The position numbers and the translations under genes were made by a program. Positions 18,903 through 26,729 of a stretch of DNA of 64,000 nucleotides are shown here, in pieces (position 1 is the first letter of the stretch; every line of letters starts with the position of its first letter). The DNA is from Kitasatospora cinereorecta (GTDB lineage: Bacteria; Actinomycetota; Actinomycetes; Streptomycetales; Streptomycetaceae), in contig NZ_JAMZDX010000004.1 of assembly GCF_024172095.1 (NCBI RefSeq), positions 744,001-808,000 on the forward strand, written 5' to 3'. The notes below the pieces were generated by a model. The model was not told the DNA's origin and ran no database searches. It saw only the letters and a program-made list of their open reading frames with translations.

Positions 18903-18968
18903 CAGAACGATAGGTAACTGTCCGATCGCTTCCTAGACGGCACTTTCAGGGAAGGTGGTGAGCCACAG

Positions 18969-19379
18969 GTGACCACCCGAGGAGCCCGGGCCGCCGGTCA
19001 TGGGGCACGCGGCGATCTGTTCGATCCGCACTGCCCAACGCGGCAGTTGCTTGATCGCATCGGTACGAAGTGGACGTCCATGGCCGTCAAGACGCTCGCC
19101 GATGCCGCACCGGACGAGGTGCGCTTCGCAGAGCTGAGACGCCGGATGCCCGGCGTCTCGCAGAAGATGCTGTCCGTGACGCTGCGCAGCCTGACCCGCG
19201 ACGGGCTGGTGTCGCGTCGGGTCGAACCGACCGTGCCGCCACGGGTCTTCTACCGACTCACCGGACTCGGGCTGTCCCTGGAAGCCGCGCTTGCAGGGCT
19301 GCGGACCTGGGCGGAGGAGCACATGGCCGAGATCGACCGCGCCAACGAAGCCATCGGCCAGGAGGTCGACGAGGGATAG
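18969..19379 (+). CDS. HxlR-family transcriptional regulator
   Basis: A 136-residue winged-helix protein. It has the family start CPTRQLLDRIGTKWTSMAVKTL, followed by RFAELRRRMPGVSQKMLSVT and RDGLVSRRVEPTVPPRVFYRLT. HxlR proteins are small dimeric sensors of electrophiles or redox stress that often control a divergent detoxification gene, here the alpha/beta hydrolase. The start is a GTG at 18969. An alternative shorter start is unlikely because the HTH begins at about residue 20. Confidence 0.88.
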   Translation: MTTRGARAAGHGARGDLFDPHCPTRQLLDRIGTKWTSMAVKTLADAAPDEVRFAELRRRMPGVSQKMLSVTLRSLTRDGLVSRRVEPTVPPRVFYRLTGLGLSLEAALAGLRTWAEEHMAEIDRANEAIGQEVDEG

Positions 19380-19422
19380 GGAAGCCGGTTCCGTGCTCAG
19401 TACTGGTTGGCTTGGGTACTCG

Positions 19423-19566
19423 ATGCAGCCGGCGCCGTACCGCGTCGCCCACCGCACCTTCGGCGAGCACTTCACCCCCCCCGACACACACGCCGCCATC
19501 ACCGCCGCTCTGGCCCGCCATGCCTGCCACACCATCGAAACCCTGCTGGATGAACCCGGCACGTAG
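19423..19566 (+). CDS. short unidentified ORF or gene fragment
   Basis: A 47-residue frame starting at an ATG at 19423 (PYRVAHRTFGEHFTPPDTHA, then ITAALARHACHTIETLLDE). Its codon use looks genuine. There is no ribosome site and no recognised family, so it may be the end of a decayed gene. Confidence 0.25.
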   Translation: MQPAPYRVAHRTFGEHFTPPDTHAAITAALARHACHTIETLLDEPGT

Positions 19567-19608
19567 AGGGGATGCAGGTCTGGTCGATCTCTTTCGCGCT
19601 GCTCTCCG

Positions 19609-20181
19609 TCAGGGCAGCAGGCCGTGCTCGCTCAACGCCAGGCGCAGCGCCCGGATGGCGTAGAAGCAGCGGGACTTGGCGGTGCCCTCGGGCAGGCCGA
19701 GCACCTCGGCGGCCTCGGCGAGCGAACGGTGGTTGAAGTAGACCTCGGTGATCACCGTCCGGTGCGCGTCACTGAGTGAGGACAGTGCCTGGCGGACCGA
19801 CCAGTTGTTCAGCAGACGGTCGATGTCGCTGCCGAGTTCCGACTCGCGGGCGAACACCGTCAGGTCCGTTGTGCCCACCTCGGCGGGGCGGCTGCTTCGC
19901 GCCCGCAGGTGGTCGATGAGCAGGTTCCGGGCCACCCGGTAGAGCCAAGGCAGCGGCGTGCCCTGCTTGGCGGCGAGGATCTCCGGGTGGTGCCAGGCCC
20001 GGACGAAGGCCTCCTGGGTGAGGTCCTCGGCCAGCTGGGGGTCGCCGAAGGTGCGCTTGGCGAGGTAGCCGTGCACGGCCCGGTGGTGCGCGGTGACCAG
20101 CCGGGTGAAGTCGGCCGTGGTCATTCGTGGCGTGGCCGCGGCCTCGGCCTGGCGAGTGGCATCAGGGGCGAGCTCGGTCAT
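19609..20181 (-). CDS. ECF RNA polymerase sigma factor
   Basis: A 190-residue sigma-70 family factor. Region 2 spans ~residues 25-95 (VHGYLAKRTFGDPQLAEDLT, then WLYRVARNLLIDHLRAR). Region 4 spans ~130-185, with the HTH SLAEAAEVLGLPEGTAKSRC. The ATG at 20181 is chosen because homologous sequence begins shortly after; the longer frame upstream is low-complexity. It lies downstream of an anti-sigma/sigma-like pair on the same strand, separated by 473 bases, and resembles the SigL-like ECF group of Streptomyces. Its cognate anti-sigma could be the gene at 20655-21413. Confidence 0.88.
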   Translation of the reverse strand: MTELAPDATRQAEAAATPRMTTADFTRLVTAHHRAVHGYLAKRTFGDPQLAEDLTQEAFVRAWHHPEILAAKQGTPLPWLYRVARNLLIDHLRARSSRPAEVGTTDLTVFARESELGSDIDRLLNNWSVRQALSSLSDAHRTVITEVYFNHRSLAEAAEVLGLPEGTAKSRCFYAIRALRLALSEHGLLP

Positions 20182-20654
20182 GGCGGTCCTTCGAACAGGG
20201 ACTGGTCGCCCCGGTCGGGGCTCGACGATCCGAGGTTCGTGGCCCGCCACCGCGGGGACATCCGCCAACTGCCGCCGACGTTCCGGGCACCGGCGGTGCC
20301 CGGCCCGCGCCGCGCCGCTCGTCGTGGCATTCGTGGCCGCGAAGTCGACGGCGAACAGTCGAGCAGCCCGTCCGGTGCAGCTGCTCCGCCGTCCCGCTGG
20401 CACGCCGCTGACCTGCGATTCCGTGCCAGTTGGCGGAGGTGGGGGTCCGCCGAGCGGGCGCACTGATGCACCCGCCGTTCCCGGAGTTCAGTGGGCCGTG
20501 TGAGGCGAAGCACAGGCCTGGGTGGTGAACTGCGAGGCCGGCACGCTCGTCAAGCTCGTCGCCCGGGTCCCCGCCGAGCGGATCGAGGCGTCGGACCGTT
20601 GTGAGCGGCGACGGCGCAGGCCCACTCGGAATGACCGGGCCCGCTCCGGGACTC
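20182..20654. other. intergenic region upstream of the ECF sigma gene
   Basis: About 470 bases without a credible gene. It should hold the sigma gene promoter and the end of the anti-sigma transcript. No clear hairpin or ECF promoter motif was identified by eye. Confidence 0.4.
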
Positions 20655-21413
20655 TCACCGGACGGGGATCGACAGCAGCTGCCGCCCGTTCGCCGTCCGC
20701 ACCTCGAAGTGGTCGAGCTGCCCGTGGCTCCACGAGGTTCCGCCGTGCACCACGAGGGTGTCCGGGTGGCCGGGCACGCCGTAGCCGGAGGGAGGCACGG
20801 ACCAGCTGGTCACCGTCTCCCGCCCGCCGTCCTTCGACACCGCGACCAGCGAGCAGGTGAGCGGGCCGCCGACCCCGCCCAGCCCGAGGGCGACATGCGT
20901 GCCCCAGGCCTTGTCCTCCAGCCCCACCGAACCGGAAACCCCTGTGGAGGGGTCGGCGGCCCGATGCAGCTCACCGGTCGTCATCAGCATCACTGCGGGA
21001 CTCGGGGTGGAACCGGTCGCGGGCAAGGCTTCCACGCTGCCGGTTCCCGCGCGCAGTACGACCACCGGCAGTGCGAAGACCAACGCGGCAGTTGCGGCGA
21101 TCACCGCCGCGACCCGCCAGGCGCGGCGGTGCCGCTCCCGGGCCAGGTCGGCCAGCAACTCGGTGAGCAGGTCATCGTCGGGGACCGCGGGCGATGCCGT
21201 GGGCAGGGCCGACGCGTCGTCGCGATCTTTCCCGGGCTCGACCGGCTGCCCGACCAGCGGGAGCAGCAGGTCCCGGACCTTCTTGAATGCGTCGGCCTCG
21301 CCCAGGCAGTAGTCGCAGGTCAGCAGGTGCTCCTCGAACCGGTCCGTCTCCGCGGCGTCCAGTCCGCCGAGCACGTAGACGCCGAGCTCGGCGCAGGCGG
21401 CATTCCGGTTCAC
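20655..21413 (-). CDS. membrane anti-sigma factor
   Basis: A 252-residue zinc-finger anti-sigma protein. The N-terminal anti-sigma domain (ELGVYVLGGLDAAETDRFEE, then HLLTCDYC, a H-x3-C-x2-C ZAS motif) would hold a sigma factor in the cytosol. A single membrane helix (~residues 98-118) and an extracytoplasmic domain of about 130 residues follow. That domain has an RskA-like pattern (CSLVAVSKDGGRETVTSWSV, then HFEVRTANGRQLLSIPV). The GTG at 21413 overlaps the stop of the upstream sigma-like gene (GTGA), indicating translational coupling. Confidence 0.85.
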   Translation of the reverse strand: MNRNAACAELGVYVLGGLDAAETDRFEEHLLTCDYCLGEADAFKKVRDLLLPLVGQPVEPGKDRDDASALPTASPAVPDDDLLTELLADLARERHRRAWRVAAVIAATAALVFALPVVVLRAGTGSVEALPATGSTPSPAVMLMTTGELHRAADPSTGVSGSVGLEDKAWGTHVALGLGGVGGPLTCSLVAVSKDGGRETVTSWSVPPSGYGVPGHPDTLVVHGGTSWSHGQLDHFEVRTANGRQLLSIPVR

Positions 21414-22003
21414 GCCGACTCCTGTTCTTCGAGGGCGAGCACGAGACGGTGGAGCCCGTAGAAGACGCGGGTCTTCACCGCCTGCGGTGGCAGGCCGAGC
21501 AGCTCCGCGGCCTGGTGAGCGGTCCGGCCCCTCAGGAACGACTCGGTGATCGCCTCCCGGTGCTCCGCGGGCAACGCGGCCAGGGCCTCGGCGATGAGCT
21601 CCGGCCGCGGCGTTCGGGTGAGGGGCACGGTCGGCCCGGCGGCGAGACCCGGACGGGACGACGTCGACGCCGTGCGGCCGGTCTCGAGGGGTTCGGCCCG
21701 AGCGGCCGGGGCCGCGGGCGGGCGGCGCCGCCGCCGCCGCGGAAGCTTCCACCGCGAGTCGACGGCCGGGACCGCCAGCCGGCCGACCTCCGCGGCCAGC
21801 AGGTCGCCGACCTCGCGGTCCTGCGCCATCGCGGGGCGGCGGACGACCGCCAACAGCGCGCGGCGCAGCAGTTCCGCCGCCCGCGACGGGTCGCCGGCGG
21901 CCGCAGCCAGGGCATGTGGGTAGACGGTACCGGCGTGTCGGGCGTACAGCACCTGCGCCAGCCGGCGCTCGTTCGGACGGTTCGTCAATCTGCTGGTCCT
22001 CAT
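21410..22003 (-). CDS. atypical ECF sigma-like protein
   Basis: A 197-residue protein with a good sigma region 4 at the C-terminus (ALAALPAEHREAITESFLRG, then HQAAELLGLPPQAVKTRVFY). The N-terminal half is a poor match to region 2 and contains a long Arg/Pro-rich linker (RRRRRRPPAAPAARAE). It is translationally coupled to the anti-sigma downstream. It could be a diverged sigma factor with weak core binding, or a co-regulator that titrates the anti-sigma. I cannot decide which. Confidence 0.65.
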   Translation of the reverse strand: MRTSRLTNRPNERRLAQVLYARHAGTVYPHALAAAAGDPSRAAELLRRALLAVVRRPAMAQDREVGDLLAAEVGRLAVPAVDSRWKLPRRRRRRPPAAPAARAEPLETGRTASTSSRPGLAAGPTVPLTRTPRPELIAEALAALPAEHREAITESFLRGRTAHQAAELLGLPPQAVKTRVFYGLHRLVLALEEQESA

Positions 22004-22267
22004 GCTCGCGGGCCCGGCCGCCGTCGGCAGCGGCCGGGCACTGGTGCATGACGGACGAGGACGGCGGCCGGTTCATCGGCAGCCGGGGATTTCGGAGCGC
22101 TGTCAACGCCTCGATCATCGGTGCGCCGTCGTGGGAGCTGGTGCCGCGTCGATCAGGCCGGACGCGGCGTCGCAACCGCAGTGCGAGGCTCCGGTCGGCG
22201 GCGACCCGGCAAGGTCACTCCGTCCACCGGAGCCTCGGTGCGGCGGCAACGGGTCGGTCCCTCGGGA

Positions 22268-23554
22268 TCACCGGGACCGCGACATCGCGCGCCGGCTGCT
22301 CGACGCCCTGCCCGGGATTCCGTCGACCCGTTTCGGCAGGAGCGGACCGGCCATCATGGTGGTGACCAGCGCCATCACCACCATGATCGTGAACATCCGG
22401 CCGTCCAGCACCTCGAGTTCCACGCCGACCTTGAGGATGACGAGTTCGGTGAGTCCGCGGGTATTCATCAGCACCCCCACCAGGCGCGCGTCCCGCCAGC
22501 CCAGGCCCGTCATCCGCGCCGGAACGGCCGCCCCGAACAGCTTGCCGACGCACGCCACGGAGACGACGGCCGACAGTTCCAGCAATCCTCCGGCGCCCAG
22601 GTGCCTGAGGTCCACCGACAGGCCGGTGACGACGAAGAAGACCGGCAACAGCAGCGAGCCGGCTCTCTCCAGCGGCTCCCGCAGCTGCCGCATCAGGTAC
22701 TCCTGCGGCTGCCTGGGCGTGATGACCCCGAAGGCGAAGGCGCCGAAGATGGCGTCGACACCGACCCACGAGGTGGCCCAGCCGCTGAGCAGGATCCCCG
22801 CGCAGATGACGGCCGGCAGTGCGGGAGCCCGCCGACCGCCGGCGGTGCTGGACACCATCCACCGGTGCAGCAGCGGACGCGCCACCAGTCCCAGGAGGGC
22901 CAGGAAGACGGCGAACCCTCCCACCGCGGACAGCAGCTCCCGCGGCTCGCTCGTGGTGGCAACGGTCGTGACCACCGCGAGCATCGACCAGGCCAGAACA
23001 TCGCCGACCGCCGCGCTGGTCATGGCCAGCAGGCCCGGGCCGGTGAACTGCAGCCGGTGCTCCACCAGGATGCGCGCCAACACCGGAAAAGCGGTGATGG
23101 ACATCGCGGTCCCGATGAACAGCACGAAGGGCAGTCGGCCGACCTGATGCCCGTTCACCTGGCTGTGCCCGCCGTACAGGGCTGTCGCCAGGGCCGCACC
23201 CAGCAGGAACGGCACGGCCAGCGACGACAGCGACACCGCGGCGACCGAGGTGCGCCGGGACCGGAGCGAGGGGAGGTCCAGCTCCCAGCCGACCAGGAAC
23301 ATGAACAGCAGCAGGCCCACTTCGGCGATGGCCGACAGCAGCGGGCGACCCGGAGCGGGGAAGATCCGCTGCGGCAGGTCACCGGGCAACAGCCCGAGCA
23401 CGCTCGGGCCGAGCGCGATCCCCGCCGTGATCTCCGCGACCACCGGCGGCTGGCGCAGGCGGCGCAGCGGCCGGGCCAGGATCAGCCCGGCCGCCAGGAC
23501 GAGCGCGATGTCCGCCATGACGACGGCGAGGGAGAAGTCCGGTGCATGCCTCAC
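22268..23554 (-). CDS. CPA2-family cation/proton antiporter
   Basis: A 428-residue membrane protein with about 12 helices. It shows CPA2/KefB-type motifs: PPVVAEITAGIALGPSVLG near residue 40, FMFLVGWELDLP near 90, MSITAFPVLARIL near 150, SAAVGDVLAW near 180 and MNTRGLTELVIL near 375. There is no C-terminal TrkA-N domain. The start is a GTG at 23554 with a GGAG upstream. It follows the amidinohydrolase by only 28 bases, so it is probably the last gene of the arginine-derived pathway operon. There it could export a basic product or balance pH or cations. Confidence 0.85.
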   Translation of the reverse strand: MRHAPDFSLAVVMADIALVLAAGLILARPLRRLRQPPVVAEITAGIALGPSVLGLLPGDLPQRIFPAPGRPLLSAIAEVGLLLFMFLVGWELDLPSLRSRRTSVAAVSLSSLAVPFLLGAALATALYGGHSQVNGHQVGRLPFVLFIGTAMSITAFPVLARILVEHRLQFTGPGLLAMTSAAVGDVLAWSMLAVVTTVATTSEPRELLSAVGGFAVFLALLGLVARPLLHRWMVSSTAGGRRAPALPAVICAGILLSGWATSWVGVDAIFGAFAFGVITPRQPQEYLMRQLREPLERAGSLLLPVFFVVTGLSVDLRHLGAGGLLELSAVVSVACVGKLFGAAVPARMTGLGWRDARLVGVLMNTRGLTELVILKVGVELEVLDGRMFTIMVVMALVTTMMAGPLLPKRVDGIPGRASSSRRAMSRSR

Positions 23555-23582
23555 TGTGGCGCTCCGTTCCTCCGAAGCGCCG

Positions 23583-24437
23583 TCAGCGCTGATCCCGCAC
23601 GTCGAGCGTGCAGCACTTCACGCTGCCACCACCCTTGAGCAGCTCGGACAGGTCCACCCCGATCGGTTCGAATCCGCGCCGCCGCAGCTGGTCCGCCAGA
23701 CCGACGGCGGCCTGCGGCAGCACCACGTTCCGGCCGTCGCTGACCGCGTTCAGGCCGAAGACCTCGGCATCGGCCGCGCTCGCGAGCACGGCGGTGGGGA
23801 AGAGCCGCTCCAGGACGGCCCGGCTGCCCGGCGAGAACGCCGCCGGGTTGTACATGACCTCGTTGTCGTCGAGCACGGCCAGGGCGGTGTCCAGGTGGTA
23901 GTACCGGGGATCGACCAACTCGAGGCCGATCACCGGGCGCCCGAAGAATTCCTGTGCCTCCGCGTGTCCTTGGGGACTGGTGCGGAACCCGGTGCCGGCC
24001 AGGATCCAGACGCCGGTGACCAGGAAGTCTCCTTCGCCCTCGTTGACATGGCGCGGGTCGAGAACGTCGGTGTAGCCGTGGGCACGGAACCACTCCTGGT
24101 AGGCGGGTCCCTCGGCGGCCCGCTCCTGGTTCCGGAATCGTGCTCCGAGGACCTTCCCGTCGATCACGGTGGCGCCGTTGGCCGCGTAGACCATGTCCGG
24201 CGTCCCCGGCAGCGGCTCGATCAGGTCCACCTGGTGGCCGAGGCCCAGGTACACCTCGCGCAGCCGCTCCCACTGGGCGACGGCGAGGTCGCGATCCACC
24301 GGTTTGGCGGGATCCATCCACGGGTTGATCCGGTAGCTGACTTCGAAGTACGTCGGGCGACACATGAGATACCGACGGGTACGCGCTTCACGGGCGGGCG
24401 TCCGGTACTGGACCGGGGCAGTGGCGGAATGGCTCAC
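23583..24437 (-). CDS. DDAH-type amidinohydrolase / amidinotransferase family protein
   Basis: A 284-residue enzyme of the guanidino-modifying (pentein) superfamily. Conserved residues are visible: MVYAANGA (~82-89), GEGDF with Glu135 and Asp137, YYHLDTAL with His181 and Asp183, and GGGSVKCC with the catalytic Cys at 275 or 276. Close Streptomyces proteins are annotated as dimethylarginine dimethylaminohydrolase and hydrolyse a guanidino C-N bond of arginine derivatives, usually giving citrulline. Here it sits between an FAD oxygenase and an antiporter rather than beside ornithine aminotransferase. It starts at a GTG with GGAG six bases upstream. Confidence 0.85.
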   Translation of the reverse strand: MSHSATAPVQYRTPAREARTRRYLMCRPTYFEVSYRINPWMDPAKPVDRDLAVAQWERLREVYLGLGHQVDLIEPLPGTPDMVYAANGATVIDGKVLGARFRNQERAAEGPAYQEWFRAHGYTDVLDPRHVNEGEGDFLVTGVWILAGTGFRTSPQGHAEAQEFFGRPVIGLELVDPRYYHLDTALAVLDDNEVMYNPAAFSPGSRAVLERLFPTAVLASAADAEVFGLNAVSDGRNVVLPQAAVGLADQLRRRGFEPIGVDLSELLKGGGSVKCCTLDVRDQR

Positions 24438-24478
24438 TTTGTCTCCGTTGCGGGTGGGAGGCGGGGCGGTGCGGGTTG

Positions 24479-26266
24479 TCAGACGGCGGTCTCACGCAGG
24501 GCGGGATGCATCGGCTGCAGCTTCGGCAGCGGCGCCGACAGCACCTTGCCGTTGCGCAGCGTGCGCTTGCGCCAGTCCGACGCGTCCAGCGGGAGGAGGG
24601 AGTGCCGCTTCCTCCGGGAGGCGTCGATGCCGTGGGCCCGATCGCTGATGTCGATGCCGCTCGCCGCGGTGATCTGCTGGATGCGTTCCGCGCCGAAGTT
24701 GATCGGCACGGCCTGGCTGTACTCCTGGGCGCTGACGTCCAGCCAGGCCTCGGTGTCCTCCTTGATGCGGTCCGCGAGCCACCGGATCGCATCGGTCCGG
24801 GAGGTACCGGCGTCGCGTGACTGCCAGTACTGCAGGATCCGGGCACTGTGGCCGATCATGCCGGTCATGGCGCCGCCGCTGGTCAGGAAGTGGCCGTTGC
24901 CGAAGGAGTCGCCGGCGACCACGCCGTTGGGCGCGATGAGTGCGTCGTCGCCGATCCGCTCGATCAGGCTGAAGAGCTTCGGCCCGTAGGCCATCTGCAC
25001 CTTGGTCAGCTCCGACTTCGGGATCTCGAGGACCTCTGCGGCCTGCTCGACGTAGAAGTCGAAGATCAGGTGCTGGTAGGCGGCGAAGTACTCGGGCGAC
25101 TCCGGGTCGGTCCCGGCCGGGATCAGTCCCGCCTCGACGGGATCGAACGACATGTAGTCGGGCACCTGGACCAGGACCCAGCCCACTTCCGGATCGTTCT
25201 CATGGCCCACCGCGATCTGCCGGACCCAGTACTCCCTTCCGTCGGCGTCGAACATCGAGGAGATCCGCCGGCGTAGTCGTCCGTCGATCAGCACCTCCAT
25301 CAGCCCCGCCACGAAGTCCGCCTGGGCCACCACCGGCCCGCGGCCGTCCTGGTGGTCCACCTCCACGTCGTGCTGCCGGAATCCCAGGCGCTTCGCGTCG
25401 CTGCTGTGGAAGCCCTGGGCGATCACGAACAGCTCCGGGACGCCGATCTCGATGGTTTCGCTGCCCGGTTCGCGCACCCGGACGAACCTGCCCTTGAAGT
25501 CGTACTCCTGGAGCGGCTCGATGCGGATCCGCAGCCGGCCGTCCGGAAGGCGGAGGAACCCGTCGCCCTCCGTGGTGACCACCCGGTGCCGCGAGAAGAT
25601 CCGGACCCGGGGTTCGCCGCCGTGGGCCAGGTCCTGCTCCTCGATCCGTTCCAGGTACCGGCGCATCAGGGTCAGCGTCGCCGCGGCCTCCGCCTGGAAG
25701 GTGGACGCACCGTTGAGCATGTCGGCGACGTCACCGCGGATCATGTTGCTGTCGGGCCGCTCCGGCGGCTGCGGGGGTGAGAGCACGGTGATCTCACGGT
25801 TCGGGAGGCCGCCCCGGAAGCGGTCGTCGATGAACTCGACGTGGTGGATGCTGCCGGAGATGTGCTGGTCCCTGTCGAAGCCGTCGATGATCTCGTCCGC
25901 GACGATGTCCCCGGCGCAGGTGTCGGCGCTGCGGAAGCACTCGGCGAGGCGGAACAGCCGGCCGTCGGCCCGGCGTGGCACACCCTCCGCCCCGTACCGC
26001 TCCAGCATCAACTGGTCGATCAGGCCGAACTGGTGGTACAGATCCTCGCGGATGTTCCAGTGCACGCCGAGGAACGGGTCGCCGCGCATCTCGACGCCCA
26101 CCGCCCGCCGGCCCATGGCAACGCTCCACAGCATCGCCATCATGTTGGTGCCGCCGAGGCCGAGGGCCAGGAAGTCGGGGTCGAGGACGCCCGGCAGCTC
26201 GGCCTCGCTCTCGTGGGAGGGCGTGGTCACCGCGGCCTCCCGCGGGGTGTCAGGAGAGTGAAGCAT
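24479..26266 (-). CDS. FAD-dependent oxygenase-like protein
   Basis: A 595-residue flavoprotein with the two halves of a GR2-type FAD site. The first is the N-terminal dinucleotide fold DFLALGLGGTNMMAMLW ending in VGVEMRGD (~residues 28-62). The second is the C-terminal GD box VVAGDSFGNGHFLTSGGA (~450-470). The middle and the last 100 residues have no motif I can name. The architecture suits a monooxygenase or N-hydroxylase, and large unusual FAD enzymes of this size make N-O bonds in some pathways, but I cannot show homology. It lies between a DUF326-like gene and the amidinohydrolase with gaps of 35 and 41 bases. It probably oxidises the arginine-derived intermediate. Confidence 0.75.
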   Translation of the reverse strand: MLHSPDTPREAAVTTPSHESEAELPGVLDPDFLALGLGGTNMMAMLWSVAMGRRAVGVEMRGDPFLGVHWNIREDLYHQFGLIDQLMLERYGAEGVPRRADGRLFRLAECFRSADTCAGDIVADEIIDGFDRDQHISGSIHHVEFIDDRFRGGLPNREITVLSPPQPPERPDSNMIRGDVADMLNGASTFQAEAAATLTLMRRYLERIEEQDLAHGGEPRVRIFSRHRVVTTEGDGFLRLPDGRLRIRIEPLQEYDFKGRFVRVREPGSETIEIGVPELFVIAQGFHSSDAKRLGFRQHDVEVDHQDGRGPVVAQADFVAGLMEVLIDGRLRRRISSMFDADGREYWVRQIAVGHENDPEVGWVLVQVPDYMSFDPVEAGLIPAGTDPESPEYFAAYQHLIFDFYVEQAAEVLEIPKSELTKVQMAYGPKLFSLIERIGDDALIAPNGVVAGDSFGNGHFLTSGGAMTGMIGHSARILQYWQSRDAGTSRTDAIRWLADRIKEDTEAWLDVSAQEYSQAVPINFGAERIQQITAASGIDISDRAHGIDASRRKRHSLLPLDASDWRKRTLRNGKVLSAPLPKLQPMHPALRETAV

Positions 26267-26301
26267 GGTTGTTTCCTTCCGGGTTACGCGGGGAGAACCC
26301 G

Positions 26302-26706
26302 TCACGAGCTGAGCTCTCCGAGGAGACGGCGGCACGTCTCGATGCCGCGGACGGTCGCGTTCGAGCAGGTGCGGGCCTGCGGGTAGTCCTCGGCGTGGCT
26401 GCTGCACAGTTCGTGGCTCAGCCGCAGTGCCACCAGGCATGCCGCGAGCTGGGCGCGGAGCAGCTCCGGGTCGGGGTCGCTCCGGCGGGTCAGCACGCGT
26501 CGGGTCACCGCCAGGACGTCGGCGCAGTCCATGTCCCGACACACCTCCGACAGGAGCTCGATCGGCTCGGGCTCGTCGAAGACGGCGGAGGCGCATCCGG
26601 TCACGGCCTCCTCGCACTGCTGCAGGACGGCTGCGGCGGAGACGAGCGCGTCCCTGTCCGGTAGGACGAAGGCGGTGTGGCCGGGGATGTCGATGGTCTG
26701 GTTCAC
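26302..26706 (-). CDS. small cysteine-containing helical protein, DUF326-like
   Basis: A 134-residue protein. The spacing of C-ADV-x6-RVLTR, LLRAQLAAC, HELCSSHAED and IETCRRLL follows the four-helix-bundle DUF326 / copper-storage-like family. Most of the usual cysteines are replaced; eight remain, against a dozen or more in typical members. Classical relatives bind copper or serve as metal chaperones. Loss of cysteines suggests a changed role, such as a partner or carrier for a neighbouring oxidase. The GTG at 26706 has AGGAG about 9 bases upstream. It is embedded in the six-gene operon with 23- and 35-base gaps. Confidence 0.6.
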   Translation of the reverse strand: MNQTIDIPGHTAFVLPDRDALVSAAAVLQQCEEAVTGCASAVFDEPEPIELLSEVCRDMDCADVLAVTRRVLTRRSDPDPELLRAQLAACLVALRLSHELCSSHAEDYPQARTCSNATVRGIETCRRLLGELSS

Positions 26707-26729
26707 GACAGGTTTCTCCTCACGTGTGG

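Noticed and set aside
23583..24437. Housekeeping arginine-degradation reading of the DDAH gene
   Set aside because: This cannot be excluded, but tight spacing with the FAD, DUF326-like, decarboxylase and dioxygenase genes, and the absence of ornithine aminotransferase next to it, favour membership of the operon.
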